Shown here: piece by piece, positions 62,901 to 64,000 of the stretch
Layout of the letters: every line of letters begins with the position of its first letter
How positions within the stretch are numbered: the stretch's first letter is position 1
Assembly: GCA_019637685.1 (NCBI GenBank)
Contig: JAHBVF010000013.1
Coordinates: 79,320-143,319, forward strand
Reading direction: 5' to 3'
DNA length: 64,000 bases
DNA from: Caldilineaceae bacterium
GTDB lineage: Bacteria > Chloroflexota > Anaerolineae > Caldilineales > Caldilineaceae
Position numbers and translations under genes: made by a program
The notes under the pieces: generated by a model
The model's input: only the letters and a program-made list of their open reading frames with translations
What the model was told of the DNA's origin: nothing
Database searches by the model: none

Positions 62901-63916
62901 AGGGCCGCAAATATGTCTCACTCTCTGGCAATCACTATCTCATCTTCCAAGAAGATGGCAATCTGGTTGTGAATACCTCAACAGGCAACCGGGTTTGGGC
63001 CCTCAGTGAGGTTAACGCTAATTATGCAAATGCAAAGAAAGTTCAGATGGGTCAAGATGCCAACCTTGTGGTCACTGGAGATGGCAACGCATACATCTGG
63101 TCGGCACTGACTGCGAATCCTGACCCACGTGCCTTGTTGAGCTTGACACCCAACGGCGTACTCCAGCTTGTGTCCGACCGTCGCGGCGTCTTGTGGTCTA
63201 GCGATGGCAACCTCACGCCTTTCGCAAACGGCAATGATGCGACCTTCAAAAAAGTACCAGGGCTGATCGGCAGCGGAATGAGCTTCGAGTCTATTGTGCA
63301 GCCCAACCACTATCTAAGACACTACCAGTTCCGTCTCCGGTTAGATCCATCCAATGGGTCACCCCTCTTCCTGAATGATGCATCGTTTATAGAAGTTGAG
63401 CCGCTCAGCACACTGCCGGAAGACGGCAACAACGATGGCATTCCCGACGCCCAGCAGACGAATGTAAAAACCTTCCGCAGCGAGACGGGCAATGCCGTGA
63501 CATTGGCCGCGCCCGCGGGTGTGACACTGAACAACGTGCAGGCGCTGACCCCCACAGTGGCCCCGCCAGCCAATGTGGGCCTGCCCCAAGGGTTGATTGG
63601 CTTTGAAGCCGCGGGCATCAGCGCAGGCGGCAGCATGAGTATCACACTCATCCTGCCGCAGGGTGCCACCGCCACCAGCTACTGGAAGTACGGAAAGACG
63701 GCGGACAATCAGACCGATCACTGGTACGAGTTCCTCTTCGACGCCACCAGCCAGACCGGTGCCATTATCAACGGGCGTACCATCACCCTCTACTTTGTGG
63801 ATGGGCAACGGGGCGACAGCGACCTGACTGCCAACGGCGTCATCACCGATCCCGGCGGACCGGGCGGCGCGACGCTGGACGAATTCATCTATCTGCCACG
63901 GATAGGGGGCAAGTAG
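59909..63916 (+). CDS. Secreted propeller, Zn-peptidase-like and lectin multidomain protein
   Basis: Exported protein of 1335 residues. It starts MRRIVPTLAFATALLLGMFA, a signal peptide, preceded by AAGGAG. Residues 45-335 hold six BNR-type motifs (STDGGSSW and variants), a sortilin/Ycf48-like propeller. Two cadherin-like domains (NTPVNIAVLANDSDPDSD) lie at 340-428 and 598-686, around a beta-domain. A first AbfB-like half (ISLQSVNYPERHLIAK) is at 687-755. A zincin-like domain covers 755-975 with HEFAH at 903-907 and Glu931 as likely third ligand. A B-lectin-like domain is at 999-1105, a second AbfB half (HYLRHYQFRLRLDPSNG) near 1118-1170, then a region resembling choice-of-anchor U (YWKYGKTADNQTDHWYEF, GDSDLTANGVITDPGGPGG). 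It ends FIYLPRIGGK. Confidence 0.86.
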   Translation: MRRIVPTLAFATALLLGMFAMALDAGRSHANTAASNWSTNGPPGTTVWSLAIDPTNTNNVYAATSDGIYKSTDGGSSWIATSITGFSGNPVFVAIDPVTPTTVYASREGTLHKSTDGGANWSTITGPAPSFHRAVAVDPSTPSTLYVGIRGGQSVYKSTDGGTTWSSVYPGGSFVADMIVVDPNNSATVYAGGGSPSLFKSTDGGANWTNISSGLTGVSVRSLAIDPTNANTLYVGINGTSGGVFKSTDGGATWSASNSGLTPTDVYPVVIDPNNPNKLYAGTFGGGVFQSMDGGTSWTAFNDGLTTLNVYSFVIDPSNSENLYAGTAGGGVFIQAANAAPNAVDDTAVTSVNTPVNIAVLANDSDPDSDPLSISAVGSANNGTATISGAQIAYTPTTDFTGTGTFTYTVSDGSLTDSATVTVTVRADVGACTDKVGLIEQLQSNSSAQHANPVYASAGQSFTVPAGVMLADGITAYYTFVAANATITLNLYNGPATGNIGIPIATATYTNPGAALSETEVHFRFNTPVSLTPGNVYYYLMSPSYNPTNFGFVTATNNPYSGGTYLSGASNGTVSSSPFPDWDLKFSVFLCEPDSSAAPNAVDDTAVTSVNTPVNINVLANDTDPNGDTLSVSAVGFASNGTAAVSSAQIVYTPTTDFIGTDTFTYTVSDGGLSDNATVTVTVHAGPISLQSVNYPERHLIAKADGSSVELLDIPDNSSGGVQRRAEFLLKPGIADASMVSIQVNDSSGRYMVATSDGVVLKTLSEIINGEANSAECTPFEGWTRCKTLADPKIRIMGTARVSQSAIDIVARIYTEMAARFKPAYPKDVFNGYVVYITNGEPWSEINGLYPIGVTLGPNDEGDILRGGASRDYLWISEQMICKTGIVTRPDDTTTRTFDQVIHEFAHAIHANYGLEDRIEQIYSEAAKPNENFAWGIQHWFSSPSGTLTPEQSAFIGEIFSGSTTFSCDAYTPTTNRYGFEAAQDGTLPIPAGHVIEQGRKYVSLSGNHYLIFQEDGNLVVNTSTGNRVWALSEVNANYANAKKVQMGQDANLVVTGDGNAYIWSALTANPDPRALLSLTPNGVLQLVSDRRGVLWSSDGNLTPFANGNDATFKKVPGLIGSGMSFESIVQPNHYLRHYQFRLRLDPSNGSPLFLNDASFIEVEPLSTLPEDGNNDGIPDAQQTNVKTFRSETGNAVTLAAPAGVTLNNVQALTPTVAPPANVGLPQGLIGFEAAGISAGGSMSITLILPQGATATSYWKYGKTADNQTDHWYEFLFDATSQTGAIINGRTITLYFVDGQRGDSDLTANGVITDPGGPGGATLDEFIYLPRIGGK

Positions 63917-64000
63917 AAAATTGTGCAGGAACGAATAGACGTATAGAATGAACAGTACGGGCGTGATGCTTGTAACTTAAAAAATTAAACAAGTAATAGA

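Overview
The window looks like a chromosomal segment of a Chloroflexota bacterium (Anaerolineae/Caldilineae-like). This is inferred from the high GC, Ala/Pro- or Thr/Pro-rich linkers after signal peptides, paired sugar ABC transporters without their own ATPase, an SARP-type regulator with NB-ARC and TPR parts, and very large secreted DUF11/SdrD-type proteins. No rRNA, tRNA, phage, complete insertion sequence or CRISPR array was seen.

Layout: (1) 1-4126, minus strand: a sugar ABC operon (Tat-type lipoprotein binding protein, two permeases) followed by an aldo/keto reductase cut by the window edge, behind a good sigma70-like promoter. (2) 4321-13157: single genes and small groups: a conserved hypothetical, a second aldo/keto reductase, a membrane-tethered barnase-type RNase with its barstar inhibitor, an Fsr-like MFS exporter, a PHP/DUF3604-like enzyme, a PRTase-like protein, an SDR and an alkaline-phosphatase-superfamily phosphodiesterase. 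(3) 13262-19117: a 1951-residue regulator with two NB-ARC/TPR modules, with related palindromic DNA repeats read through in both linkers. (4) 19508-23881: a lipoprotein with four short repeats, a secreted DUF4874/DUF4832 protein, a PhyH-type oxygenase with a small partner, and a Doc-type toxin-antitoxin pair. (5) 23950-30661, minus: a six-gene catabolic operon (ROK regulator, BadF-type kinase, amidohydrolase, binding protein, two permeases). It is divergent from (6) 30929-36248: two sulfatases, a Nudix hydrolase, a serine hydrolase and a Rieske protein. Regions 5 and 6 together suggest uptake and desulfation of sulfated sugars. (7) 36249-38940: an AT-richer patch with a globin, palindromic repeats, a SurA/TlpA fusion and a 120-bp MITE-like element. 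(8) 39028-63916: a 6501-residue secreted repeat protein, a DUF6807 protein, and a 1335-residue secreted protein with a BNR propeller, a predicted Zn-peptidase, and lectin and AbfB parts.

The most unusual observation is that all three large exported proteins without a lipobox (ends at 21839, 58533, 63916) finish with a hydrophobic-Leu-Pro tail ending in Arg or Lys. In the last one the tail directly follows a domain resembling the 'choice-of-anchor U' family. This could be an uncharacterised C-terminal sorting signal. A second candidate unit is the SurA/TlpA fusion beside the giant protein, whose cysteines are concentrated in its N-terminal quarter. Starts were moved from the longest reading frame where a Shine-Dalgarno, signal peptide or family alignment argued for it. 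All functions rest on motif recognition by eye, without database searches.
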